A DNA stretch of 64,000 bases, from NCBI GenBank assembly GCA_013433145.1, contig CM024181.1:3472001-3536000 (forward strand), read 5' to 3'. Shown here piece after piece: positions 19,801 to 35,102 of the stretch. This DNA is from Ascaris suum (taxonomy: Eukaryota > Nematoda > Chromadorea > Rhabditida > Ascarididae). Every line of letters starts with the position of its first letter. Position 1 is the first letter of the stretch. Both the position numbers and the translations under genes were made by a program. The notes under the pieces were generated by a model. It worked only from the letters and a program-made list of their open reading frames with translations, did not search any database and was not told where the DNA came from.

Positions 19801-20187
19801 TAACGGTTTAAAAATAGAACGACAAAAAAAAAACACATGCATTATATTAAGAAAGCAGATTTGAAGGGAACGCTTTTCACTGGACTGCGCATTATGATTA
19901 TAAACTCAGAATTTCTCTTTCTCTTAACAAAACGGGCAGAATTCTCTCACACAACCACTTCAATAAATTTTAAAAAAAACAGAGGGAAAAGCTGCTTACA
20001 TATCACCTTTAAATTCAATAAAAAATGTTGATGGATCACTTTATAAAGATTCTCCTCAAAATGACGTCAATACTTGGGTTGTATTGAAAGATGAGTACAA
20101 ACAAATACAAATTTCAAGACAGGTGCTTGAAAGAATGGACGAGAGAAATTCCACATGCAGAGGGTGGAGAAGAGAAGACGCGGGAGT

Positions 20188-20203
20188 GGGGGGGGGGGGG
20201 GGG
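20188..20203. repeat. Poly-G run (16)
   Basis: G16 followed by TGGGAGGCGGGG, inside a purine-rich block. The Gly-rich ORF across it is a composition effect. Confidence 0.98.
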
Positions 20204-20568
20204 TGGGAGGCGGGGTAAGGAAGGCAATAACCTCTTATTCAGAAAGTGAACCAGGATCCGTTCAACCTTACAGGTATATATTTCTAGACAGTGTTATTTG
20301 TTGTGAGCAAAATGCGGGGAACACATTGTTTCCAAGTGAAACAATTCACCGGAGAAGACGCAATGAGACGGTTCCGACTAGAGATCAGAGAGGGCGAGTA
20401 TTGCTTGTGAGAGAAACATCTTTAAAGAAAGCCAACGAGAGGTGAAGCACCAACGCGTCTTGCAGCTTTACATTCCTCTGCTCATATAGTTGCAAAAGAA
20501 GCATCACTTATGCAATTATAAACAATTGCAGCGCGCAGGGGTCAACGCAAACTGCTAAAAATATGTAA

Positions 20569-22511
<1,943 letters not shown>

Positions 22512-22720
22512 ATGGAAGAAGTAATATTAAACTCAGGTAAGATCAAAATCTCGTAGTATACGTCGTGTGACGGTTTCACAGATCGCGATTTGTGCGGAAG
22601 TGATCTACGCTCTTCGAAGAGCACCAGTGAGCACGATGTGAGTACGACTGACGTATGCATCATGCCCATGGGAGGTGACGAGCGCACAAATGCGCTGCAA
22701 AAATGCTCTACGTCAAAAAC
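22512..22720 (+). CDS. Possible 5' end of an unrecognised gene (two exons, 45-nt intron)
   Basis: ATG at 22512 opens MEEVILNS and one base, then a strong GTAAGA donor at 22537. A 45-nt intron ends in TTTCACAG at 22581, and exon 2 continues in phase (RDLCGSDLRSSKSTSEHD). Exon 2 may end at a GTGAGT donor (22638) or run on through VCIMPMGGDERTNAL to a GTGAGA donor at 22721. A TGA in frame follows at 22722-22724. The GC content of 22560-22700 is above its surroundings. The intron is much shorter than any in gpdh, which argues for caution. I found no convincing downstream exon, and a 67-codon frame runs on the opposite strand. Confidence 0.3.
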
Positions 22721-22808
22721 GTGAGAACGGACTTGTATTCGTGTGAAGTGCTAGAACGATGTTCCCACTAGAAGAGGAAACACCGATACTATGACGCCGA
22801 TGGCGTAT

Positions 22809-22893
22809 GAGAGAAAAGCGTAGAGGGGCTGGGAGAGCCTGGAGGAGAGAAAGGAAAACAGGGAGGGCAAGAAAGGAGAAGTTGAAAGAAAGA
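22809..22893. repeat. Purine-rich block
   Basis: G/A-rich on the + strand, about 90 bases downstream of the possible exon 2 at 22.6 kb. Two - strand ORFs over it are pyrimidine-codon artefacts (Phe/Leu/Ser). Confidence 0.7.
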
Positions 22894-23525
22894 TTAAAAT
22901 AGTGTTGGGTCCTACCAACTGAATTTCTTGTTGGAACAATTTTTGATGCAATTTTTTGACTGATTAAATGCCTTTGCTCCAAATTCCACAACTATGGTTT
23001 CGTACCTATGTACGATTCAACTATAGAACTAAGACTTTCATCAGCTATAGACAGGTCCACTCATCCTAAAAGTTTTGATTTAACAATGAGGATAGAAAAG
23101 ACATAAAACCAAGTGCGAACTATCCGGAAAGGTGCGGTTCCATATTTTTTTGAAGTTATTTTTCTTTGCAGCCTTTAACGAATTGGTCTAGAATTTTGTA
23201 GAATAATTGAAAAGAAGCAATGCTGCTTGATAAAAAGAAATGTTGACCTTTGAGTTACATAAAAAGTCTTAGTCAACAATTTGCATGATATTATTTCAAG
23301 CAAGCATCAGTGATTCGAATGACTGTTAATCTATTAAAAATATTATATAAAATAACAGATATCTAAACAATTAAGCACCTTTATAGAATCCATGATAATT
23401 GGCTTTTTCATATCACAGTAAACTCTTAAATTCAAATATTCATAATATCTATCTCGTTTAAACAACCATTACTTCCTCGAACTTATTCATTGATTGCATT
23501 TATAAAGTACCACCATTGAAATGAT

Positions 23526-23813
23526 TCAGATAAGAAGAAAACAAAGAATGGTTATTGAAACTATGGGCGCATTGATGGGAATGACTATGAGAAGAAACCC
23601 ATCAACACCGGGATGGATTACGGCAATGTGACCCTTGATTGGTTGGCTTGGTGTGTGTGTTATGTGTCTGCTAGTGTGTCTCTGCACGTGTTTATATCTC
23701 TGTGTGCAATGATACAGGTGACCGGCTGTCGTCTCACTTGAGTTTGAAGGACACTCGTTGAAGGTCTCTTCTTCTTTTATGTACGTTTGTTGCCCGTACG
23801 GTGGATTATTCAT
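23526..23813 (-). CDS. Hypothetical exon-like ORF, 95 codons
   Basis: On the - strand a GTGGCAG acceptor is followed directly by ATG at 23813 (MNNPPYGQQTYIKEEETFNE), with an IKEE sumoylation-like motif and an NECPSNSSETT segment, then a His/Thr-rich stretch and a hydrophobic end before TAA. The first 30 residues look coding; a weak GTCACC donor follows them. Composition is less AT-rich than the flanks. No family recognised, and a chance open frame is possible. Confidence 0.2.
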   Translation of the reverse strand: MNNPPYGQQTYIKEEETFNECPSNSSETTAGHLYHCTQRYKHVQRHTSRHITHTPSQPIKGHIAVIHPGVDGFLLIVIPINAPIVSITILCFLLI

Positions 23814-25123
23814 CTGCCACGCATAAAACTACATTCGTGTAAACTCAACAAACAATGCCGCACAGCTTTCTCGTATAAACGTTTCCAGCATACCAACACC
23901 ACTGTGACCACTGACCAGTTTTATTCTCATAGCGATATAGAAGGGGGGGAAGCAATATGGGAAAGAAGTTGTGGGAACGGGAGCGGAGGGGATTCGGGTG
24001 GAAAAAGAAATGAGAATGAGTCTTCTGACTTTAGCATTTGCTAGCGATAGGTTTCACTAGGATTTTCGAATCAGACAAGAAAATGTTTTATTTATGCAAA
24101 AGCAATTAACGGGATGCCCTGTTGGTATTGTTGATTAAAGATCAGAACTTGAGTCATTTAATGGGATAAAAGACATCAATACGAGAGTGGGAAACGGGGA
24201 GGAAAATTTATAATACATTGGGCTACCTTGCTCGAGAGTTCGAATTGCTCTTTTTTAATAGAGACTGCCTTACGAGTTGCTGTACTCATCCACCATCATC
24301 AACAAAGTAATGTTTGGCATTTCATAGTCTCATCTTATATTAGCGCAAATGCGTTTTATCGTCAGACAAAATCAGATGAATGCTGGATGTAAAACTGCAG
24401 AGAGATATGTCAAAAGGACCGTCTGAGAGTGATCATTCATTCATTTTTTATAAAATATGTTCCCCTGAAAGTATATTGACGTCAAATATTTGTTCATTCT
24501 TTTTTTTTTCAATCCGACGGAGTAATTTCTTCGTTAGCTTATTTTATAATGAATTTTATACTCTATTGATGAGACTATCCATAAGTTCTTTTTTTTTTTA
24601 AATTAGATTTCTCTCCCATCAAATCTTTGTTCTTCATATATTTCACTTTCATAATTTTTTTTGGAAATTCAATAAGAAATAATAGTGATAATTGTTGATA
24701 GAGATTCTCATCGAAGTATCAATAAATGCGCAAGTTCTCAATCAATCATTCGCTCTTCGAAATAGAAACTCATTTTTGAGTTCCTTGAAAACACGTCAGA
24801 ATAAAATAGCAATTTTCTTAACAAACGACAAGCGATATTATTCAATATTTCATAGCTTTATCCTCTTTGTTTTGTTAAAGCAGCATCACTCGTACAACTG
24901 CTACTGAAGCAAGAAAACATTACAATAAAGTAATAATATTAAAAAGTAGAGCACGAGTCGCTGTCCTGCACATTTTTCTTACCTGTTCATTTCTACGCGC
25001 TTTTGCACTACGTGCTTGAAATAGCGAACGTGAGCATAAATGTTTGTGCTTATTACGTTGGAAGTTATAAGTTAGCAATTACTGAAGCCAAAGCAGTAAA
25101 ATTGAGTTCATACTTCTAGCATC

Positions 25124-25219
25124 ATAGAACGACCTCAGGAGTTAACAATAGAATAACCCCTGCAGTTATCAATAGAACGACCTCAAGAATGATCAGTAGA
25201 ATGGCCTCATCCTCCACTT
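25124..25219. repeat. 24-bp tandem repeat, four diverged copies
   Basis: Units start at 25124, 25148, 25172 and 25196, each opening ATAGAA (GTAGAA in the last) and containing a CCTC-like core. Copies 1 and 3 are the most alike. 24 is a multiple of three, but the unit shows no clear coding frame. Confidence 0.85.
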
Positions 25220-26064
25220 AAATTTACGAGCTCTCAATACGGTCATCGGCATTTTAATTTGTCAAAAAATTTGCATGTATTTCACGATCAGTTGGGCTAC
25301 CCTTTATACCGGTCGGTCTGTAAAACATCTCCAAAAATGAATTCTTTCATAGGCGATTTGCTCAAAACATGAATGCATTATTGCGTATAATTATTACTTG
25401 TGAATAAATTATGACACCGTTTAATCTAGTGAGCAGAATTGAGAAAACGCATATCGTGCCAGGCAGAACATGTGGCGTGTTTTTCTACTTGCTGATTTTA
25501 ACTGTAACGGGAAAATTATGAGTTTTCCCTCTCAAATAGATTGCATCGCGTTAAAATGGAGATTGAATGAAAATTTTTTAAGTGTATTGGTGATTGTAGT
25601 CTTCTTAATAAAAACTCTATTCAAAAATGATCGTAATTTAATATTGAAAAGGACATAACTCATAAATATTCCTCCAGAATGTAGATTGATGCGAAAAAAA
25701 ATCTCTTCATCGAAGATGCACTTTATAAGTGAAAAAAGAAAAGATCAGAAATATGGGACATTTGTGATAGAAGTCTCTCTGGATGACGGCAATTGAAAGA
25801 AAAAAAAAGGAGGTAACACCATTCGTGTCATTAATTATATAATAGCATACGGAATGAGTGCAAGAAAATCGCGTTCTATCCGAGCATTATTTCAATCTTT
25901 GCTTAAAAATTACTGATGAAAAAAGTAAGTTGCGATAAGCGCGATGAATCTATCGTTATAGTCCTATCGCCTTGGAAATGCTTGTCGATTACTTGATGGT
26001 CCTACAAACTTTCTTAGTTTTGATTACGTTTAATGAGCACTCAATTCTTTTGAATATGCTAATT

Positions 26065-26089
26065 TTGATGAATATCGAATATTCATCAA
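26065..26089. repeat. 25-bp near-perfect palindrome
   Basis: TTGATGAATAT at 26065-26075 and its exact reverse complement at 26079-26089, separated by CGA. It could form an 11-bp hairpin or be a dyad binding site. Confidence 0.95.
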
Positions 26090-26364
26090 GACTGGATAGC
26101 ATATCTTTTGCAGATATACGGCATTTCGGCTCTATCTCTGTGTATACGTAGTTTGGTTACCTTTTCGCAAGAGAGAAAAAACAAGCCGTTTTCTATCACA
26201 TCGAAGCATCACACATCAAATTCAATACTTGCCCTATAAACGTTTTATTAGAACACCTCTTAATGAATTACTAATCAGTCAGTCACACATTTTAACACTC
26301 TTCAATTTTAAGAAAAATGCGGCTTCAATTTTTACAGCAGATTGAAAAAATATTTAATTGATCC

Positions 26365-26534
<170 letters not shown>

Positions 26535-28489
26535 AGCGTGGTTCGTTGATGAACAGCCGATTAGTAACATACTATTTCAGCGGAATATTTTTGATAGCAC
26601 ACATCGAACACTACAAAAAAAACATTCTTTTCTGAAGAAAAAATTTGGAGATAATTTTTAGACGACTGATGTGGTAATATCGTCAGTTATATTAAAGGAG
26701 ACATATAAATAGCAAATAAATTTTTTAAAAAAAGTAACTATAAAAAAATGAAAACGAAAATTTTGAGTGGAATATTAGCAAAATAGTTGGAAGCAGAAAC
26801 GAATTAAACGACAGGCTGTCAGAGTGAAAACGATGACGATTCCGTCATTGAAGTCAGCAACACGTTTTTTTTTTCTGTAATCGGACTCATAGTGACAAAA
26901 GCGGATTGATTGCATTATTGAAGAAGAGGCATATGAAATTGTTTCGTTGTATATACTTCAAATTGAAAGGAAAAATAGTTTTTTTGGAGGAAGAAAAAAA
27001 CCACTGAAATATATTTTGCAATACGATTGCTCAAAAATTTTTTAGAAATTAGAGAAAAAAAAAATTGCTCACCTCAGAAAATCGATGTAAACGAATAATT
27101 TTTCTTCTTTTTTTTTTTAATTGCGAAATTTTGCTGCATTTAACTTTCATTTTCTATCCTCATATTTTTGTTGAACGAAATTTCTATTTTTCACTAAGCA
27201 TAAATTCTTTTTCACTAAGAAACGAAACATAAAATATTCACTAAGCAATTTTTAATTTATTTAAATTTCTTCTACGTTCATTTCGATTTATTATTATTAA
27301 TTAATATATCAGTTATAATAAAGAGTTTAAAAATTTTGAACAAGAGAGAGGAAGTGGGGTCAATGTACGTGAAAGATGTGGGCGGGCACATTCAAGGGAA
27401 ATGACCGTCGAAAGATATTCTAGAGGAGGAATTAGATAAATGTAAATGCACCTATATTCATTTCGAGCACGAGCATTTCATATAAACATGAAGCATATGG
27501 TGTACTGCTTTACTGTTTATATCAAATATAAAGCATCTCGATGAAGAAATATTCCATATTAGTTTCTATATTTAAATATATTTAAACTACTCTATATGGA
27601 AAATAGAAAAAGAGGAGCGGGATGGTAGAGAACGGAGAGGGAGGATGAAAAAAAAAAGATACATGTGTATCAATAAAGTATACAATTTAATGAATAAAGG
27701 ATGAAAACACCAATCGGAATTTTTGGAGAAAATTAACGACTACGAGTAGCCAAACGACCCATTATAAGGTCTCAGAACAGAGTCTTTCTTGCCAGCTTGT
27801 TTTGCATTTCATTTCTTAATTCAGTTCCATTATATTCACTTAGAACAAAGGGTACTTTCACAACTGAATTCAATTCGTCCAAATTTCGCTTTTAACATCG
27901 TGTCAAAGCCGTTAGAACGTTATGGATGTATTTTTACGCATAAATTTATTGATTTTTATATATCACCTATAAAGGTAATACAAAAGATAAAAATAACTTC
28001 ACTTTTCTTTTCTAAAGCTTTATGGGTTTATGATGGCAATGATTATCTTATTGGAAAACAAAAAAAAAGTTTCACAGAAATGTTCAATGCATTATTTGCA
28101 GATATATTTTTCACTACTCTTTTAAGTTCTTATAAACAAACTTTTCATCAATACTAACGAAACTTGTCAAGAGAATGAGTTAGGAAAAGAGATGAAAGAG
28201 CGATAAGGAAGAGAAGATGAAGGTGAGAATAGTGGTATGGCCAAGACACGTGTCATTGATGAGGGATACTTCAGATAGGTACGCGTGCAAAATGGAGGAC
28301 ATTTATGTCGACCAACGAAGAATGAATGAACACTAGGCAAGGCGGAGACGAGCATCCCCCAACACGAACCGGTTTCTAAATCACTTTTATTTCTTTATCG
28401 CCTACCACTATAGCAAACAATATATCGTTTATAGCACTGCAATGTCTCTACTGTTTTCTTAGAAATTAATAATCTGTTTAGTATATTAT

Positions 28490-28612
28490 CGAAAATATAA
28501 ATCATCTATCTGGAAATAAGAAAATATTAACCAGCTGCCTGAAAATATGAAAATAAAAATCACCTTTTTGAAATAAGAAAATATAAAACCACCTATCTAG
28601 AAATAGTTATGC
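28490..28612. repeat. Degenerate A-rich tandem repeat
   Basis: Three to four diverged units of about 35-40 bases built on CACCTATCTGGAAATAAGAAAATAT-like sequence (given in parts: CACCTATCT, GAAATAAGAAAATAT). No coding potential seen. Confidence 0.65.
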
Positions 28613-30841
28613 TCAATTTTGAAGACCAATGATCGTAACTTTTAAACTTCGCACGATATAGTAGAGGAGAAATAAGAGCAAGGAAAATCTTTGGTATAAA
28701 ATGAGATGTCAGGTACGCTTGTCATTAGTAAGATTATATTGTCTCGCTGTGTTTTAGTCTTCAAATAGTTGCAGCCAAGTGGTTTAACTACACTGAAATA
28801 AAAGTGATATTTTTAAAGCATTTGCAAATTGCAAAATAAAAAAAAACAGCTGTCACGACTGCTCAGATTTTTTACGTAGCACATACCAATCAGTTTAGCA
28901 TGAGTTTATTGATTTGAAGCATATTCTATCAAGTTGAAACCTATTCTGCTAACGCAACGATAACCCTCATAATCACTAACGTATGATAAATGAATGATTT
29001 TAAGGTTAACTCAAAATGTAATGAAATTTTCAGCAACCAAAAATATGGAAGAGACAGACATATGATCAATCAATAGTCACATGCTAATCATATATGCAAA
29101 TTCATTCTGCACATAAACGCACCGATGTTCGCATCTAAACAAAACATATCATCGATGCATTGCACATCTGGCAAACTGTGCACTAGAAAATGCAATGCAG
29201 ATATAGTGCTATGGAAAGGCCTATAGACCGGCCAGGATGGATTGCGAAGTAGGTAGTGTGACTGTTTCAGTTTTTGACGGTTTACTCTCTCCAAATTAGA
29301 AAATATTTATTCCCTCCATTTCCTTCATCTCTTCCGCTCATATCAAAGATGGTTTCGAGGAGACCAATCTCTTTGCTTTCTCTGATGATTATTATCAGTC
29401 ATGATTAATGATAAGTGATAGACGAAAGCCGATAAAAATTATTCTCGATAAGAATATAAGTGTCTCTCTCAAAAATATTTGGTAGCGCTATGAATTGAAA
29501 TAAGACAGAGATTAATTAGTACTGAAATAAATTAAACAAAAAAAAGTGTTTTATATGAAGGCTGGAAGAGAGCATTTGTGAGGAAAATTTCCTTCATAAG
29601 TTTTGAAAATTATTCAACCTGTAATGAAGAACAGTTCGCTTCTAAGAGCAATTTCTCAACGCTGGACAGCTGATAATTAGAAGTGGAATTTCTTTATCAT
29701 CATTATATCCTGTGCTGGTTAGATTTTGATATAAAGGTCCCTCACCCCCTCCAAAAATAAATAAATAAACCCGCCCCATTCTGTTTCTCAACATAAACCT
29801 GAACATTCTCTAAAAAAGCAATTCAACTACTTGCACTATGATAGGGCGCAACGAGTCTGTTCCAGTCCACCTGTTTCCATCACTTTTCAACAATGTACCA
29901 CTATTAATTTAATTTGCTTTCGTTATATCATAGGACAGAAAAATTACATTCATAGAACACAAATGATTGTTTGATAGTTGAGGTGAATATAACCTTGTTC
30001 CACTAATAAACTTGAATACATCAAAGGTAAGGCTAGAAAAAAAATCTCTGAGATGTACCCAACGAATGGCTCCAAGTAGAGAGGAGAAGGTGCATTTACA
30101 GGTATTTCTTTGGACTTTTTCTTTCCCTATTATTTGCATTTTCCCCTTTTGATAATATCGTCTTGAAAACTGTGAATCGAATAGCTTCCCTCCCCACTCC
30201 CCTTCCCATCTCTCTCCTTCTATTTACCCCTCAGGAATACTTAAAACAGCAATGTACTCGACTACACCGATATCACTTAACCGTCGCGGCAATATCCAAT
30301 GCAAACCTCCCCAACTTGTGCGATTTATTGATGTACAAAGTCAAAATAAGCCCACAACTTTACATTTAAACAAGTAAATATTTAGTCAGTTACATAGGAT
30401 TATCGCATTGGAAATTACGGAGATAATCGCAGAGGTTTTATAACGACAATTCGTTCTTCAAGATCGCTGAGTTTATATTTTGCAGCGGTATAATAAAAGC
30501 AATATTCTTTGATCTTTGAGTGGCAAGTGAAAAATGGACATGATTGACTGCGCTTGAATTTGCAACACGGATAACACAATTGTTGTAACAATCAAAGGCC
30601 GATAAATTGAGTGACTGATGGAGACGCAATTCTGTTGGGATTTATTTGATAGGACTTATGCTTTGCAAATAATCCTGCAGCGATTATTTTGTTTATACGA
30701 AAATATGCATGAATTTTATGCTATTTTATTTGCATTCAATAAAAGTTTATACAAAAATTTGCAAGAAAGTATTTTAGTATTTTATACGTCAGACTATTAG
30801 TGATATTCTTCGTAGTCATATCCACTTCATTGCAATTTTCT

Positions 30842-30856
30842 CCCCCCCCCCCCCCC
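30842..30856. repeat. Poly-C run (15)
   Basis: C15 leading into a pyrimidine-rich block to about 30896. Confidence 0.98.
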
Positions 30857-33119
30857 TATACTATACATTCTTCCCCATCCCTTTCCCTCCCCCTTCACAT
30901 CATTAAAACAATACTTGAAATGCAGATATATGCAAAATTAGAAATGGAAAGTTATTATTACATTTCTCTGAAATAATCTAGATTATCATATATATCTTAC
31001 ATGAGACACACTAAAGAGACATTCAGATGGCTATATTTATCATTTATTGGTTATAAGAAAATTCATAAACTCATACATATAATAGCAAAGAATGATTAAA
31101 TCAATCATTTTTTATGCAATTATTTGAGAATTGGAGTAATATAAATATTTACTTCATTGTCATTTCAGTAAATAATATCATATTTCCTTTGAAATACTTT
31201 TGAGAAGTGACCTCACAATTAAAATGATTTCATTTAAAAAATTTGAATATGTTAATTAAATTGCAACACTATGGACATGATGTAATTGCCATCACTGTGG
31301 AAATGATGCATTTGAAATGAGCGATAGCCAATGACGTTTAGATTATTCTAATACCCTGATCGAGATAACAAATCACTCAAAGATTTTATGCTTGAAAGCG
31401 TTGAATTTGATAGTTGTATGAAGCGAATTTAATAGCAAATTGATTATTTCAATTGCTCGTTGCATTCTTTATTGATGGGAAATTTTTCTCTCAACGAGAG
31501 AATGCTGCCAATTTCCAATTTTAAAAAAAATTTTTTTTTTTGCGAAGAATTTGTTAGTTAAATTGAAGAAATTTTAATTTATTTTAGAATTTTATGAGTA
31601 ACGGAAACGAGAAGTGAGTGAGATTTGCAATAGAACAATAAACGATTGTTTCCTTTGAATTTCTTTTTTTTTTTAATTTTTAAAGATTTTTTTTCAAGTA
31701 AAACACTATAAATAACAAAACAATAATTTGATTTCATATAGTGAAGATTAAAATAAAATCCTATTTTATTTAACTTTTCTCAAATAAAATAATATTTAAA
31801 TAAATGAATCAAATCAATTTTATCTCAATTTCGAAGTCAATAATAATCGTATATAAAATGATTAATTCTTAGTAAAATTTTTATAATATATGGGAAAAAG
31901 AGAAAAAGTAAAATAAACCCCCATGGGGTATTATTTGTTACCGTAAATGATATTTCAGAATTACTAATAAAATGTAAAATAGGCTAGATGGCTACAGTTT
32001 GTATGCTGACTGCATTCAGTAAAGCGCTATTCCCCATCGCAGCAATTCGATTTTAAAAAGCGACTCAGTTATCGCTCTTTTAGTCGGAAATTCAAGCGTC
32101 AAAGGGCGATTGAACTCGGATACTCGATACTGCAAATCACATATTACTACTATGCTTTTTGCTCTTGAAATTTATTACTTTTATTATTTATACTTATTAT
32201 TTTTTGTTGTTTTTTTTGAATTATTTTTTTCAAATCCATTCTCTTCATCTATTTCAACGAAATTTTTATTGCAAAATTATGCGAGCGATTTGACTTAAAG
32301 TGTGCTTTTTAGAATTTTGCTAGTAAATTTTAATGGTGTAGTAGTGGGCGAAACAATTGTTTTACAGCAAAACGCATCATCTATTAGTCTGCAACGAAAC
32401 ACTGACCGATCCAATAAATCTCGAAATGCAAATGCCACAGTGTGATGAATTTTACAAAAATCTGCAAAAAAAAAAGAAAAACTGTTTACAGCGATGGAAA
32501 GCAATTTTTCCAAAGACTTGAGTTAATAAACAATTACATGAATTGATTGAAAACTTTTCAACTAGAATTGAAAATTTTCATGGAGAAAAAATTTCAACCT
32601 ATATTATAGTCGCAGAAATAATGGATTAGTGGCCATTTGTGCTCTCAAATGCAAATATAATGGATAGATCCATTAGACATTGCAATATCATAACGTAATC
32701 TTACAAATTAGCTAACAGAATTTCACTAGAAGGCGAACGTTGTCATTAATTATGAGCGATGATCTCCATGAACAGATTTCTTTTTTGTCGATGGATATGA
32801 TATGAATAGCAAAAAAAGATTATAAACATTTTAGTCACACATGGAAATAAAAAATTAATTTGTAAATCGATTTCCAGCTTTGAAAACTTTTTTTTTTTTG
32901 AAGAAATTCGCAGAAATTGTTGACACGAAATTTGAAGAGAAAACATTGTTTTTTCGTTGACAGCTGTAAAATTTTTTGCAGTATTCTTCCCAAAAGTTCA
33001 AAGTTCAACCTTTTTCAAATACAGTGTTCATAATGGAGCATAAAAATTTTAGGTCATTTGGGAGAAATTACAGGAATGACCGTTAGCATCATTTTAGGCT
33101 CTTGAAAAGGATACGAAAC

Positions 33120-33570
33120 CACTCTCACGCCGATATGCCCCTCCTCTTCCCTCTCCTCCCCCAGCTTTCCCTATTCGGCAAGATGGACTTATTTATGGCA
33201 CTCGGGGAGCAGTAACGAAACTGCCAAGTTTAAAACAATGGAAACGAGATGTACTAGAAGAGATCGAGATTGGCTGTCTATGGAACAGGAAAACAACGAA
33301 TTGGGGAAGGACAACAACTGACCGCAGAGTGTCGAGCAGTTTTGTAAGGAAGGGAAATGCGAACGCGCCGCTATGCGGACCCGCAGCGCGGCACAATGGA
33401 ATTGCAGAGCGGATGACGAGAGCACGGCATCTGCAGAGACCCTAGACAGACCCTTGCGCACGCACAGGTCGAGACGCGAGGAGACTGACTGTTCACTTCT
33501 GGTTTTGCCTTCATAGAAAGGGATCCTTCCTGCTGCTAGTCCACATTTTATTCCCAACTTCTCACCCCTC
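33120..33570. other. GC-richer island with open frames in several registers
   Basis: About 450 bases with much higher GC and CpG content than the flanks. Frames of 60-127 codons are open on both strands: on + one from a TTTTAG acceptor at 33096 (ALEKDTKPLSRRYAPPLP...) to TAG near 33440 with an internal GTAAGG donor, and another with VEQFCKEGKCERAAM; on - a 127-codon ATG frame at 33189-33572. Since GC-rich DNA has few stops, I cannot say which frame is real, if any. A CpG-rich promoter or one coding exon are both possible. Confidence 0.4.
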
Positions 33571-34979
33571 ACCCCATCCCCGTTTGCCTCATCGACCCAT
33601 TATCCATAGTGATTCCAGTTTGCGTCATTGAGGAATACGTATCTCTCGCAGACCTTTGTGGGCGGTTCGCTAAATATCAAAAAGTTCAAAGTTCAGCTTC
33701 CTTTATTTGTTGTCCTCTTGTTGACAAGAAACAGCAACGGTTTTATTATATTTGCTTTCATCGAAGGAATGAATGGTTAGGCATTTCATCAAAGAGATTC
33801 GCCAAGTTGTAAGCAATAATAGCGGAATTTCGATTTAAAGTCGCCATCATAAGGTAAGGATCAATTCGATATTTCCTACGCTCAAAGATTTTGAAGTCTT
33901 TCATGGATCCAATTCGATACTATTTTTTTTCATTGGCAAAATTTGCATTGCACATGAATCAACATTCATTTAAAATTAAGAGCAAGAAAATAGCAAAAAT
34001 AATCGATGCATTTAATTCGATTGCTTCTATTCGAAGTTCTCTATCGTCCTCAATAGTTTACCCTATTTTAAGTGATGTTTGGAGTAGCATAGTCTACCTA
34101 AATCATGCACTACAAAAATGTGAACATCTTCCATATGAACGCTGTATTTTTCGAGGGAGGGGTTCTAATGAAGCATTACTGTAGGCCGTTTTTTATTCCA
34201 AAACAAAATTATTTTGCTGATATTATCAAAATTATTTATATCGTAAACGATTTGATGGGCAGTTGAATAATATTCACAATCCATTATTTTTCTATAAAAG
34301 CGAGTTAGATCATTTGTAAATGCGTTTAAATTTTAAAATTAAAACACATATTAGTGTAAAGAGATAGACGAAAATCGATTGAATGGAAATCAGTGAGTGT
34401 CGATAATGAATGAATGTCCTTTCTGAGTGAGCAACCGACATCGTTGACGTTTCTCGTTGCGAGAGTGCACCAACTGCTCAACAATACAACAATCATCATC
34501 CAATTCACTACTATCGTCGACCGACAAGGTCATCGTCGTATATGATGATTGATACTTAAATACACTTTCAAATATGCATAACCTTACGATTGAATTAAAC
34601 ACAACAAATGAAATTTGAATGCAACTGATCTGGAATGTCCTCAGTTGAAAAGAATGCTTCATTCTCAGCTAATTGATTTTCAAAATGGTTCTTCGAGTGC
34701 GAACATTCCATCATTTGTGCTGAAGGTCTCTTTATGTGGCAAAATTGGGCATTCGCATATTGATGCGAACATTTCAGCAAATATTCGGCCGCCTTGTTTA
34801 TCGTTGAGAAATATTCCCGTAACATTTTTAGGTGACTAGAGCAATTTTGTAAATTAATTGTGAAAATAAGTTTTGAGGGAAATTAATTGCAAATAAATAA
34901 GTTATGAAGTAGCACGTCGAAAATGCTCTATTATGCATTTATTCTACTCAATTCTGCATATTAATAATAGGTCCATTCA

Positions 34980-35102
<123 letters not shown>

